A stretch of DNA of 52,645 nucleotides, taken from NCBI GenBank assembly GCA_016840285.1, contig JAEOSR010000020.1, positions 1 to 52,645 of the forward strand, written 5' to 3'. Source of the DNA: Candidatus Hodarchaeota archaeon. Its GTDB lineage: Archaea > Asgardarchaeota > Heimdallarchaeia > Hodarchaeales > Hodarchaeaceae. Both the position numbers and the translations under genes were made by a program. Below, piece after piece: positions 45,468 through 52,645 of the stretch; within the stretch, counting starts at the first letter, position 1; each line of letters begins with the position of its first letter. The notes under the pieces were generated by a model. It had not been told where the DNA came from. It did no database searches and was given only the letters and a program-made list of their open reading frames with translations.

Positions 45468-45962
45468 TTAAGCACAGAATAAACATCTTAGCTGGTTTTG
45501 AGTAAAAAACAAGAATCGGGTACATTTAGGACAGCGAATAGCTATCTGTGGAAACTTTTTCATAGTATATTCCTTTTTTAACTCTGGAAAGATTAAAAAA
45601 AATAGTTCCCTTTTTTTGGGGATTGGTAGTGGAGCCCTTGCTAGATGGGATATAGCATAGTTTTTTTTATCCAATTTAAGAAGACATTCGATAACCATTC
45701 TATTAATGAAAGTATCATTGGTAGGAATAATCTTTTGGAGATAAGTTAAGGATTTTTGATGGTTCTGCATTTCAAAATAAAGCCACGCGAGTTTTCGTTG
45801 CACTTGGAGTCGTAAACTAGGAGCATTTCGATACAGATATTGGAGATTTTCTAATGCTTCACTCCAGCGACCCGTCATAATAAAATCATCAATATGGTTA
45901 AATATCTCGGCCTTTTTTTTCTCTGTTTCTGAACATACTCTGGTTTTAGCTGGACGTGGCAT
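45468..45962 (-). CDS. TPR-like protein with C-terminal zinc ribbon
   Basis: A 164-residue protein. Residues about 15-130 are TPR-like helical pairs (GRWSEALENLQYLYRNAP, QKSLTYLQKIIP). The end carries CPKC (144-147) and CLFC (160-163), a compact zinc ribbon only two residues from the C-terminus. It follows the nuclease-like gene by 12 bases and is probably co-transcribed with it. The pair lies divergently from the Hef-like operon. It stops 3 bases from the end of the convergent permease gene. Role unknown; a nucleic-acid or protein adaptor is plausible. Confidence 0.7.
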   Translation of the reverse strand: MPRPAKTRVCSETEKKKAEIFNHIDDFIMTGRWSEALENLQYLYRNAPSLRLQVQRKLAWLYFEMQNHQKSLTYLQKIIPTNDTFINRMVIECLLKLDKKNYAISHLARAPLPIPKKRELFFLIFPELKKEYTMKKFPQIAIRCPKCTRFLFFTQNQLRCLFCA

Positions 45963-45974
45963 TGTATTCTATTC

Positions 45975-46478
45975 TCAGTGCTTTTTTCGAGATTTTTCCC
46001 ATAAGGGGAGTGTGGAAAAGCGGATACAGTATCGTTGGTTCATCATTCGGATAATTTCCTTGCGAACTTCTGGTAATAACTTTTGTAGCTTAGCATATAG
46101 TCGAATTCTCAAAGCTCCATCCTTTGACCCGGTTATTATCCCAATTCCGGCTTCTTCAGCCCACGTAAGTTGTTGCCGTTTTGTTTCCGAGGGAAGTTGA
46201 TCGAATGTTTCATCAGGGCACACCAGATAACAATAGTCACAAAAGCTGCGGTACATAACAGGATGTTTAGCGTGTAACTGTGTTTCTGCCTCAAAAAAGT
46301 AAATTGAGCTATCAAGAGCATTGACTGCAGCCAAATCAATTCGACATTGTTCTTGATTAATCATAGATTGGAGATTTAAGTGCTTTGAAGTGATTGTTAA
46401 CTCACTATAGGTTTGAAACTGGAGCTTGTCCACTAACACATCTTCTAGATGGTTGACTAATTCTTCCTCAGTTTGCAT
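45975..46478 (-). CDS. Restriction-endonuclease-fold-like protein
   Basis: A 167-residue protein whose central part, CRIDLAAVN followed by SIYFFEAETQLHAKHP, has the D...ExE arrangement (D48, E63, E65) of PD-(D/E)XK nuclease folds, with E in place of the usual lysine. YRSFCDYCYLVCPDE and WAEEAGIGIIT follow the 'strand-helix-strand' continuation common to these families. It may be a structure-specific nuclease, or a fold member without activity. It is the first gene of a two-gene operon with the TPR-zinc-ribbon protein and starts 136 bases from the divergent small CxxC gene. Confidence 0.6.
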   Translation of the reverse strand: MQTEEELVNHLEDVLVDKLQFQTYSELTITSKHLNLQSMINQEQCRIDLAAVNALDSSIYFFEAETQLHAKHPVMYRSFCDYCYLVCPDETFDQLPSETKRQQLTWAEEAGIGIITGSKDGALRIRLYAKLQKLLPEVRKEIIRMMNQRYCIRFSTLPLWEKSRKKH

Positions 46479-46614
46479 ACTAACTCAGTAGTTATTCGGG
46501 TTTGACTTATTTATATTCGAAATTGATTATGAAAGGGGATCAGACTTTTCGGATTTTTAAGCCTCATTTGGAATACTAGGTAGATGTCAACATTAATTTG
46601 TAGGTGAGAAGATT

Positions 46615-46905
46615 TTGACTACTAATCCCGAAATATCCGTCTTTAATTCCCCCTTTCTTGATGAAGTTTTTTTTAATAGCCCCCTCTGTCAAATTTGTGA
46701 ATATGCCAGTTTATTTGGTGGAGTTTGTTCTCTTCTATTGAATCGAAGGATTCCTGTTAATTTTACTGTGAAGAATTCTCAAATTGTAAGCTGTTCTGCT
46801 CATCGTAACTGGTTGCAAACATTAGAAGGGAGTGATGATACTTTTTGGGATGATTTCAAGGATTTGAGAGAAGACCAATCTCAGCAAGGACTGAATCCAG
46901 GATAG
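46615..46905 (+). CDS. Small CxxC protein, first gene of the Hef-like operon
   Basis: A 96-residue protein with CQIC (25-28), C38, and CSAH (60-63), a possible zinc-binding set in a short beta-rich domain, plus an acidic C-terminal tail. The start is TTG, with AGGTGAG upstream. The stop is 4 bases before the ATG of the large Hef-like gene, so the two are almost certainly one transcript and possibly partners. I do not recognise a family. Confidence 0.6.
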   Translation: MTTNPEISVFNSPFLDEVFFNSPLCQICEYASLFGGVCSLLLNRRIPVNFTVKNSQIVSCSAHRNWLQTLEGSDDTFWDDFKDLREDQSQQGLNPG

Positions 46906-46909
46906 TAAT

Positions 46910-48814
46910 ATGATGACAACCATGGAAGCATCTCCTCTCTCAGACAAACTTAAATTTGATCCATCATTGCAGGAACAGCTCCTTCTTCCAAAAGTCTACG
47001 ATCATAATTTACTTACAATTTACTCCTCAGAGGAAGCATTAATACGAATGCAATCTTTGATTATTCTTTTCTATTTGAACCTATCCTCTGATAACCAAAC
47101 TTCAAGGATTTTAATTCTATCGAAAAGGAGTCAACAACAGAAGCTCCAATCGTTGTTAAAGACCCAATTAACACAACGAACAACCATTCTCAACGGATCT
47201 ATTCTCCCCAATGCCCGGAAGCTTGATTATAATCGGTATCGGGTTATTTTTTCCACGTCCAGGACGACAAAAAACGATCTAATGGACGGTTTATTTCCAC
47301 ATGACCATTTTTCTCTAATAATCGTCAATCAAGCTGAGATGGGGTCGTCATCTAGTTCACTTCGTTATCTCGTTAATCAATTATCCAATTTTCGGGCAAT
47401 TGGATTTACACAGGTGACTAATTCAGACCGATTAAAACATGTGTGCGACAATCTGCAGTTCAAGGAAGTAGTTCAGTTAGAAGAACCTGCGTCACCACTT
47501 GAAAGGTCACATATCCAGTATTATTCTCTTCCATTACCACAGGAGTATTTTTTTATTCTAGAAATCTTAGATCAAATCAAAACGCACGAATTAGACGAAA
47601 TCGGGAAATTAGGTTTTGATGTTTCATCCAAAAGTGCCTATCGAGAGATCACAGCTATACATGAAAGTCTCAAAGAAGATAATAACCCGAAAGCGCTTAT
47701 TCGTGTAAGTAATTTACTCAGGATCATGGTTCTACAAAAGATTGTTATTTCTCAAGGATTTCCAGCAGTTCAAACCTATTTTAAAACCTTAAAAGCGCGT
47801 GTTGAAAAAGAACAAGATTTTCTCGGAAAACAGGCCACTATCGAGTTTCTTAAAGACATGAAAATCCAAAAGCTTAGTGAATTCATTACTATTCACAAAG
47901 ATCTTCAGCATCCAAAGGTGCAAATGCTTTTGAAACTGATCTCTCAATATAAGACAGGCATTTCTATTGTTAGTCATAACTACTACAACTCAGCTTTCTT
48001 AAAAGATTATTTAAGCCAACAGGGTCTTTCAGTCATTCAGGTAGAGGAGCCCATCAGCTCAATGACTGATCTTATCCTTCAACGAGCCCTTTTACCATTT
48101 ACTGAAAAAAAAGTAAGCATCTGTATCACAAATACTGTTCCTGAACTAATTATTAACAAGACTCAAGTTATTATTGCCTACGATGTCAATGCAGGCATCG
48201 TTGAATCTCTTAATACTATAGATGTTGATATTCCCAGAGTTTTCTTATTAGCTAAGCAAACAAATGAGGAAGCGAGGTTTTTTTATTTAAAAAGATTAGG
48301 ATCACGCTCTCATCATCAGAATAAAAAATTAGATATTATCAATGAGAATTTAAAAATCAAATTAGAAGATCCATCAAGAGTTAGAGAACAAGGTGATTTT
48401 GATTCTTCTGATAACGAGAAATTATCACATTCTAAACCCACTTTAGTTTTTAATAAGAGATTATTTGACCTTGGAATTCCCTATCTTTTTCCAAAAAAAG
48501 AGTATTCTATCCTTTCTAATGAAGATTTACCTTTCCCTGGTTTTATTCTTGATGAAAAAATCTGTTATTTGCTCCTGGTTCCAGACACTCTCGATTTTTT
48601 TCTCTCCTCAAAACCCCATCAACTCTTTTCCAAGCTAATAAATGGTTTTCTACAAGCCCATTTAGTCTTCTTCTCTCATAGTTTTACTAATCTTAGTTTG
48701 GACTTTCGGTGTGAGCTTCTTCACACTGCAAATCAACATAACATATGGATTTCAGTTCTAACTAAAGAGCAAGAACTTCCCAAGCTCATTAAACGTGTTA
48801 TTGTTAAGCATTAA
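46910..48814 (+). CDS. Degenerate Hef/FANCM-like helicase with degenerate ERCC4-type domain
   Basis: A 634-residue protein laid out like archaeal Hef (FANCM helicase plus XPF nuclease). Helicase domain 1 (about 40-190) has RILILSKRSQQQKLQ (motif Ia region), STSRTTKNDL in place of TPQ..NDL, and IIVNQAEMGS (136-145) in place of IxDExHR. The insert domain (about 200-345) ends in HPKVQMLLKLI, as in Hef. Domain 2 (about 345-465) has ICITNTVPELI and ends VFLLAKQTNEEARFFYL, matching 'RTGR..vLvakGTrDEayy' minus the arginines. No Walker A is found. Residues about 508-632 resemble an ERCC4 nuclease without ERKxxxD. Both activities appear lost; a structural partner of an active Hef/XPF is inferred. Confidence 0.65.
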   Translation: MMTTMEASPLSDKLKFDPSLQEQLLLPKVYDHNLLTIYSSEEALIRMQSLIILFYLNLSSDNQTSRILILSKRSQQQKLQSLLKTQLTQRTTILNGSILPNARKLDYNRYRVIFSTSRTTKNDLMDGLFPHDHFSLIIVNQAEMGSSSSSLRYLVNQLSNFRAIGFTQVTNSDRLKHVCDNLQFKEVVQLEEPASPLERSHIQYYSLPLPQEYFFILEILDQIKTHELDEIGKLGFDVSSKSAYREITAIHESLKEDNNPKALIRVSNLLRIMVLQKIVISQGFPAVQTYFKTLKARVEKEQDFLGKQATIEFLKDMKIQKLSEFITIHKDLQHPKVQMLLKLISQYKTGISIVSHNYYNSAFLKDYLSQQGLSVIQVEEPISSMTDLILQRALLPFTEKKVSICITNTVPELIINKTQVIIAYDVNAGIVESLNTIDVDIPRVFLLAKQTNEEARFFYLKRLGSRSHHQNKKLDIINENLKIKLEDPSRVREQGDFDSSDNEKLSHSKPTLVFNKRLFDLGIPYLFPKKEYSILSNEDLPFPGFILDEKICYLLLVPDTLDFFLSSKPHQLFSKLINGFLQAHLVFFSHSFTNLSLDFRCELLHTANQHNIWISVLTKEQELPKLIKRVIVKH

Positions 48815-49065
48815 TAATTCTAGAAATTTTGGTGGTTGAGTATCCTAAGCATCGGTTTTCCATAAGTGTTCCTAAAATCATATAAAAATCAAAAACAAAA
48901 TGCAAATGATGTTCTATCTGAGGTTCAGAAAACAGAAGGGGACATTAACGGTATTTCATCATAACCATTATACAACTCCATTTTTTGACAACTTTTCCAA
49001 AATTTTTCCCTCAGCTGGTTTAAAGTAGGATCCAATGGAGTTCACGCCATTTTAGGTAACGCTTA

Positions 49066-49473
49066 TTATTTGTATTCAATCACTTCTAGTTCAGGAATTC
49101 GTTTGAAGTGATCTACGTTGCTAGTGATAATTTTTTTGCCATTCAACATTGTGATGGCTGCAATAAAGGTATCTCGCCATCCAATTGGTTGATCTTTGAG
49201 AATAGTAGCATAGAGTTTTCCAGAAAGATAAGCAACCTCAAAATCTATTGAACGAGGATGTAAAGTCCAGAAAAAATCTTTCAATTTACGAACATCATCC
49301 TCTACAACAATATTTGTTTTATAATAGCCCATAAAAAATTCTGATATATTGACAGTAGTGGTGTATACTTCAAACTCTTTTGTTTTAAAGTCAGAAATCA
49401 GTTTTCTGGCAGATTGTTTTCCTTTCAAGAACATTGATAATATTCGTGTATCTAAACAGACTGTTTTAAGCAT
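49066..49473 (-). CDS. vapC: PIN-domain ribonuclease toxin (VapC)
   Basis: A 135-residue PIN-domain RNase. The acidic residues are D8 (CLDTR), E45 (NISEFF), D101 (WRDTFIAA) and D121 (TSNVDHFKRIP), the usual quartet. VapC toxins cut tRNA or rRNA when freed from VapB. The ATG directly follows the vapB stop (TGAATG), so the pair is translationally coupled. Confidence 0.9.
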   Translation of the reverse strand: MLKTVCLDTRILSMFLKGKQSARKLISDFKTKEFEVYTTTVNISEFFMGYYKTNIVVEDDVRKLKDFFWTLHPRSIDFEVAYLSGKLYATILKDQPIGWRDTFIAAITMLNGKKIITSNVDHFKRIPELEVIEYK

Positions 49474-49704
49474 TCAGTAATTCTCCCTCTGGTTATCTAT
49501 CAAATCATTAGCTTTACGAGCTTCCTCTATTGCTTCTTCAATCAAATTTCCCTGTTTTTCATCAAACATCCCATAAAATGGTTCTAATTCCTGAGCTTGG
49601 TAGATCAGACGAGAAATTAGATCATTAAAAGATTCATTGTCTTTCTTCAGTTGAAGAAGTTTTAGATATGTGTCTTCTTGGATCATTATCGTTTTTGAAG
49701 CCAT
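49474..49704 (-). CDS. vapB: VapB-type antitoxin (DUF217-like)
   Basis: A 76-residue antitoxin of the archaeal DUF217/UPF0330 type: an N-terminal ribbon-like strand (KTIMIQEDTYLKLLQLKKDN), then SFNDLISRLI and an acidic helix that would wrap the toxin. It should bind VapC and repress its own operon. No ribosome site is visible; with the TATA-like box at about 49733-49743 the mRNA leader is short. Confidence 0.87.
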   Translation of the reverse strand: MASKTIMIQEDTYLKLLQLKKDNESFNDLISRLIYQAQELEPFYGMFDEKQGNLIEEAIEEARKANDLIDNQRENY

Positions 49705-49725
49705 TTCTGATCAGATAATATTCTG

Positions 49726-49739
49726 TATATAGCTATATA
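49726..49739. promoter_or_regulatory. Palindromic vapBC promoter/operator
   Basis: TATATAGCTATATA is a perfect 14-base palindrome that overlaps the TATA-like region about 22-35 bases upstream of vapB. A VapB-VapC complex typically binds such a palindrome to autoregulate; here that is inferred from position only. Confidence 0.45.
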
Positions 49740-49791
49740 TAAGTAATCCTGAATTTATTTACTCATTACTGTTGTAACTTCTACGTCTTAT

Positions 49792-50664
49792 TCATTGATC
49801 ATGTAGATGATCCCAAAATTCTTTTTTTGGATGTCTTAAATCCCAATCTTCTCGAGTATCATGTAGAACGCGGGAGCAATATGGATCTCCCTGAGCAATG
49901 GTGTGTTCCATGGTCAGTATGATGTGCTGATTATAATTCCGCTGAATACTCTGATAATCACCATAACAGCAGATGAGATACATCAATTCTTTATCATCAA
50001 TATCAGATAATGCGTCAATCCAGAGGCAATTCTCATTCATGAAGAAGTATTTGCTACTATCCATCAATCCACGAACCGTGACCCATTCAGATGGTGGGGA
50101 TCTGGGTTTGATTACTTTTTTATAGTGTTGTTTCAAATTCACAAAATCATGCTTGTCTGGTTTGCCCAATTGAATGAATAAGTACGAGACATATTTTTTA
50201 TACAGATTAATTGCTGGTCCTCGCCCTATTGTCTTGATTAGTGTCTGGAGATTACAATATCTTGGCAGAAGGAAAGATCTAAAGTAATTCCGCTGGGTCG
50301 TTTTGATTTTATCAGATGTCAAATCAGGCGTACCAGATATTTGGAGGAGGTGTAAATAATAATTTAAAACATGTCCTGCTAATCTTGGATAATTCCTCAG
50401 AGTTGGTTTATCTTCTAGTAACGTATCTGGTAAAGTGTGCTTTTCAATAATCTCCTTATTCAACAACTCCTCATAATTTGATATTAGAAAAGCAACAAAT
50501 TCCGCTAATTTCTCAGGATAATCTTCTTGAATCATCATCAATAAAATCTCAATTCGTTTCAAGGGCCCCCTGTTAAATTCCTCTTTAGGTTGGAGTTCGT
50601 GAAGTTTATTTAGAGCATCTGGTTGAAGTTCTCCAGTCCTGACATATCGCATATTTTTCACCAT
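49792..50664 (-). CDS. ATC-hydrolase-like protein
   Basis: A 290-residue soluble protein with helical N- and middle parts. Its C-terminal region, ICCYGDYQ, NQHIILTMEHTIAQGDPYCSRVLHD, resembles the end of the L-2-amino-thiazoline-4-carboxylate hydrolase family, in which a late 'GD..C.f' cysteine is conserved. Many members of that family have unknown substrates, so the name describes relatedness rather than a reaction. ATG 50664 has GGAATAAC upstream; ATG 50652 is an alternative. It stands alone. Confidence 0.5.
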   Translation of the reverse strand: MVKNMRYVRTGELQPDALNKLHELQPKEEFNRGPLKRIEILLMMIQEDYPEKLAEFVAFLISNYEELLNKEIIEKHTLPDTLLEDKPTLRNYPRLAGHVLNYYLHLLQISGTPDLTSDKIKTTQRNYFRSFLLPRYCNLQTLIKTIGRGPAINLYKKYVSYLFIQLGKPDKHDFVNLKQHYKKVIKPRSPPSEWVTVRGLMDSSKYFFMNENCLWIDALSDIDDKELMYLICCYGDYQSIQRNYNQHIILTMEHTIAQGDPYCSRVLHDTREDWDLRHPKKEFWDHLHDQ

Positions 50665-50883
50665 AATTGTTATTCCATTTCTCGAAGTAAGCTGCTCAAC
50701 AACAATGAATAAGAAAAATGTTTGGATTCTGGTAAAATATTAACTCGGTTTTATTTTCAATTGGAATTCTATCAAAAAAACGAAAAACTCATTAAATATG
50801 TCGAAGTACAATGTAAAAGTAACTTGAATAATGCCACCTTTTAGAATAATCACTCTGAGAGAGTTTCTCTTTTGCCACGAAAG

Positions 50884-52645
50884 ATGCTTCAAACTCTTAT
50901 CCTTCTCACAATACTCTGCCTCCTCGTACCCAGTTCCGTTTCGACGAGAAATCCTAGCAGATGGTGTCCTTCCTTCTTGGAGAACCCCCATTCAACCAAG
51001 TCTCCAACAGTATCAGTTTACTCCTCTAACATCCGTCAAAATCAACATCACATACCCATTAAAATCGTTAATAATTCTGATTTCACAACTCAGGCAGCGG
51101 TTGAGAACTGGCCTGGTGATGGAAGTCACCTGAATCCGTATATAATTAAGGGATTAATGATAACTGGCCCCTTCACAGAAGACAATTTAATTGAAATTTA
51201 TGATACAGATGTATATTTTCAAATTAGTAGCTGTTTTTTGAACTATGGAAATATTGGGATCTCCCTTCAACAAGTAGCAAATGGGCATCTTTACAACAAC
51301 ACCCTGTCAGATTTCTCTTATAGTGGCCTGTATCTTCAAAACTCTGGTAATTGCACCATTGAAAATAATACTGTGGTTAACAGTGTCGATGGACTTTCGA
51401 TTTACTCTTGTTTTGATATCTTAATCCAAAGTAATCATATATCGAATAATCTTGAAGCTGGAATAGTCTCTTCTGATTTAGATAAATGTACTATCTTGTC
51501 GAATAATATTACAAACAATAAGTGGGGAATACAGATTGACCACTTTGGGGGAGTTACAATAGTAGACAATACCATTAAAGATAATCAGTACACAGGTATT
51601 GAGGTTTACCTTAACGACATCATCATACGTCAATGGAATGGACATGAATATAGACTGATTCCTATTGGTAGAACATGGATGGAAGCAAAAATAGATTGTG
51701 AGGCACGAGGAGGGCATTTGGTAACGATTACTAGTCAGGAAGAGAATATTATTGTCGCTAGTTTAGCGCAGCACTCTATCTGGATTGGTTTGACTGATGA
51801 GGCAACTGAAGGGACGTGGCAATGGGTCACAGGTGAGGCAGTAACATATACCAATTGGAATTACGGGGAACCTAATGATGCAGGTGGCCGGGAAGACTAT
51901 ACAGAACTGTTTGGGGATGGTGCCTGGAATGATTTATCAGAGTCAGACACTCTTTATTATGTCTGTGAATGGGATACTATTGACGCTCCTATACAAACTT
52001 ATACTACTTCCGTCTCCAGAAACCTTGTAATCAATAACTCAAATGGGATTTCTTGTAGTCATATTTATGATATTCAAATTTCTGAAAATATTATGATTAA
52101 TAACTCTCAATGGGGACTTGAAATTCGGGACTCGAGCGCATGTAATATCACGCAAAATCAAGTAATAGAGGGAGGAATCAGATTCTGGGCATCAGGATAC
52201 AATAGAATTATTAACAATTCAGTTTTTGGCCATGGATTTGTGATAGACGGCTACGATTCAACCCACTATGAACAGATATACGTTATAAATAACTCTGTGA
52301 ATAGGAAACCGTTGATTTATTGGCAAAACGTCTTAGACCAAATAGTACCAGAAGCAGGGCAAATTATCTTAAGAAATTGTGAAAATGTAACAATCACGAA
52401 TCAAAATTTATCACACACGTCCGACGGGGTCACAGGGTATTATTGTACCGAAATAACGATTACTAATAATACACTGAATAATAATAGTGACCGTGCAGTT
52501 TGGTTTCAGGATAGCGCCGATTGTGTGATTTCTAATAATGAAATGAAATTTAACGATGGAGCAATAGAAATTGATGGGGTTCGGAATTTTACGATCACTA
52601 ACAACACTATCACAAACAATTTTTGGAGGGGAATTCATCTTGATG
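50884..52645 (+). CDS. Exported beta-helix surface protein with an inserted C-type lectin domain, 3' end outside window
   Basis: The frame is open from 50884 to the end of the window (587 codons). A signal peptide (MLQTLILLTILCLLVPSSVS) precedes a right-handed beta-helix of 'N.i..N.i' repeats (about 85-245 and again about 375 onward). Between them sits a C-type lectin-like domain at about 251-364: WNGHEYRLIPIGRTWMEA, C, WIGLTDEATEGTWQWV (the WIGL motif), EPNDAGG (EPN-type sugar site), WNDLSE (WND calcium ligands) and a final cysteine before EW. These residues are those used by mannose-type lectins for Ca2+ and sugar, so carbohydrate binding is likely. TTG at 50872 would add basic residues (PRK) before the signal helix and is an alternative start. 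Confidence 0.88.
   Translation, partial: MLQTLILLTILCLLVPSSVSTRNPSRWCPSFLENPHSTKSPTVSVYSSNIRQNQHHIPIKIVNNSDFTTQAAVENWPGDGSHLNPYIIKGLMITGPFTEDNLIEIYDTDVYFQISSCFLNYGNIGISLQQVANGHLYNNTLSDFSYSGLYLQNSGNCTIENNTVVNSVDGLSIYSCFDILIQSNHISNNLEAGIVSSDLDKCTILSNNITNNKWGIQIDHFGGVTIVDNTIKDNQYTGIEVYLNDIIIRQWNGHEYRLIPIGRTWMEAKIDCEARGGHLVTITSQEENIIVASLAQHSIWIGLTDEATEGTWQWVTGEAVTYTNWNYGEPNDAGGREDYTELFGDGAWNDLSESDTLYYVCEWDTIDAPIQTYTTSVSRNLVINNSNGISCSHIYDIQISENIMINNSQWGLEIRDSSACNITQNQVIEGGIRFWASGYNRIINNSVFGHGFVIDGYDSTHYEQIYVINNSVNRKPLIYWQNVLDQIVPEAGQIILRNCENVTITNQNLSHTSDGVTGYYCTEITITNNTLNNNSDRAVWFQDSADCVISNNEMKFNDGAIEIDGVRNFTITNNTITNNFWRGIHLD

Noticed and set aside
46615..46905. Treating the small CxxC frame as noise because it starts with TTG
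   Set aside because: The ribosome site, the cysteine pattern and the 4-base spacing to the next gene make a real gene likelier, so it was kept as a feature.
50831..51133. Plus-strand frame of 100 codons
   Set aside because: It overlaps the signal peptide region of the beta-helix lectin gene in another frame, and its text has no domain character.
1..52645. CRISPR arrays, tRNA and rRNA genes
   Set aside because: I looked for regularly spaced repeats and for T-loop sequences and saw none; a covariance-model scan could still find a tRNA that I missed.

Overview
The window looks like a piece of an A/T-rich archaeal chromosome, most likely from the Asgard (Promethearchaeota) group. This is inferred from gene content: TATA-like boxes, a doubled Lrp/AsnC regulator, a Bat-type HTH protein, a Csa3-like CARF remnant, a VapBC pair with a DUF217-like antitoxin, a Hef-like protein, and many exported proteins with a Thr/Ser-rich stalk and a C-terminal membrane anchor. 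I cannot place it below that level. I saw no rRNA, tRNA, CRISPR array, insertion sequence or origin.

Layout. 1-4.4 kb: the 3' part of an M42 aminopeptidase, two gene remnants, a DUF4037 protein behind a triple GCAAGTA repeat, a small membrane protein and an Lrp-type regulator. 4.5-8.2 kb: a large DNRLRE/DUF2341/lectin-fold surface protein, a decayed tail of a similar protein on the other strand, and a HEAT-repeat protein. 8.3-13.4 kb: a tldD-tldE operon, a GH130 phosphorylase-like enzyme, a metallo-beta-lactamase-fold hydrolase and a small conserved-looking gene. 13.4-14.4 kb holds only small or broken ORFs. 14.4-24 kb: an exported M14 carboxypeptidase, an SGNH hydrolase, a two-subunit CoA-transferase, an EamA transporter divergent from a Bat-type HTH regulator with a perfect inverted repeat between them, a polytopic membrane protein and an M3 oligoendopeptidase.

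24.3-30.8 kb is an accessory stretch: small hypothetical genes, a CPBP membrane protease, a GNAT acetyltransferase fused to an OB fold, a CARF gene interrupted by two in-frame TAA codons, a gene split at an A8 run, an MFS transporter and a YhhN-like protein. 30.8-33.7 kb is a luxE-luxC type operon (fatty acyl activation and reduction to aldehyde) without luciferase genes. 34-37.6 kb: a Cys-rich protein, a beta-helix surface protein and a DUF885 peptidase-like protein.

37.6-48.8 kb is the most unusual part: a TPR-MrfA/DUF1998-type helicase; an M28 peptidase-like domain that has lost most catalytic residues and is fused to an FtsX-like permease; and a compact cluster made of a PD-(D/E)XK-like protein, a TPR-zinc-ribbon protein, a small CxxC protein and a 634-residue protein with the fold pattern of Hef/FANCM plus an ERCC4 nuclease domain in which both sets of catalytic motifs are degenerate. 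The window ends with a VapBC pair, an ATC-hydrolase-like gene, and an open-ended surface protein in which a C-type lectin domain sits inside a beta-helix.

At least seven broken or truncated genes are visible, several of them tails of surface proteins, which suggests active turnover of surface and accessory genes. Some of the simple frameshifts and nonsense codons could be assembly errors.
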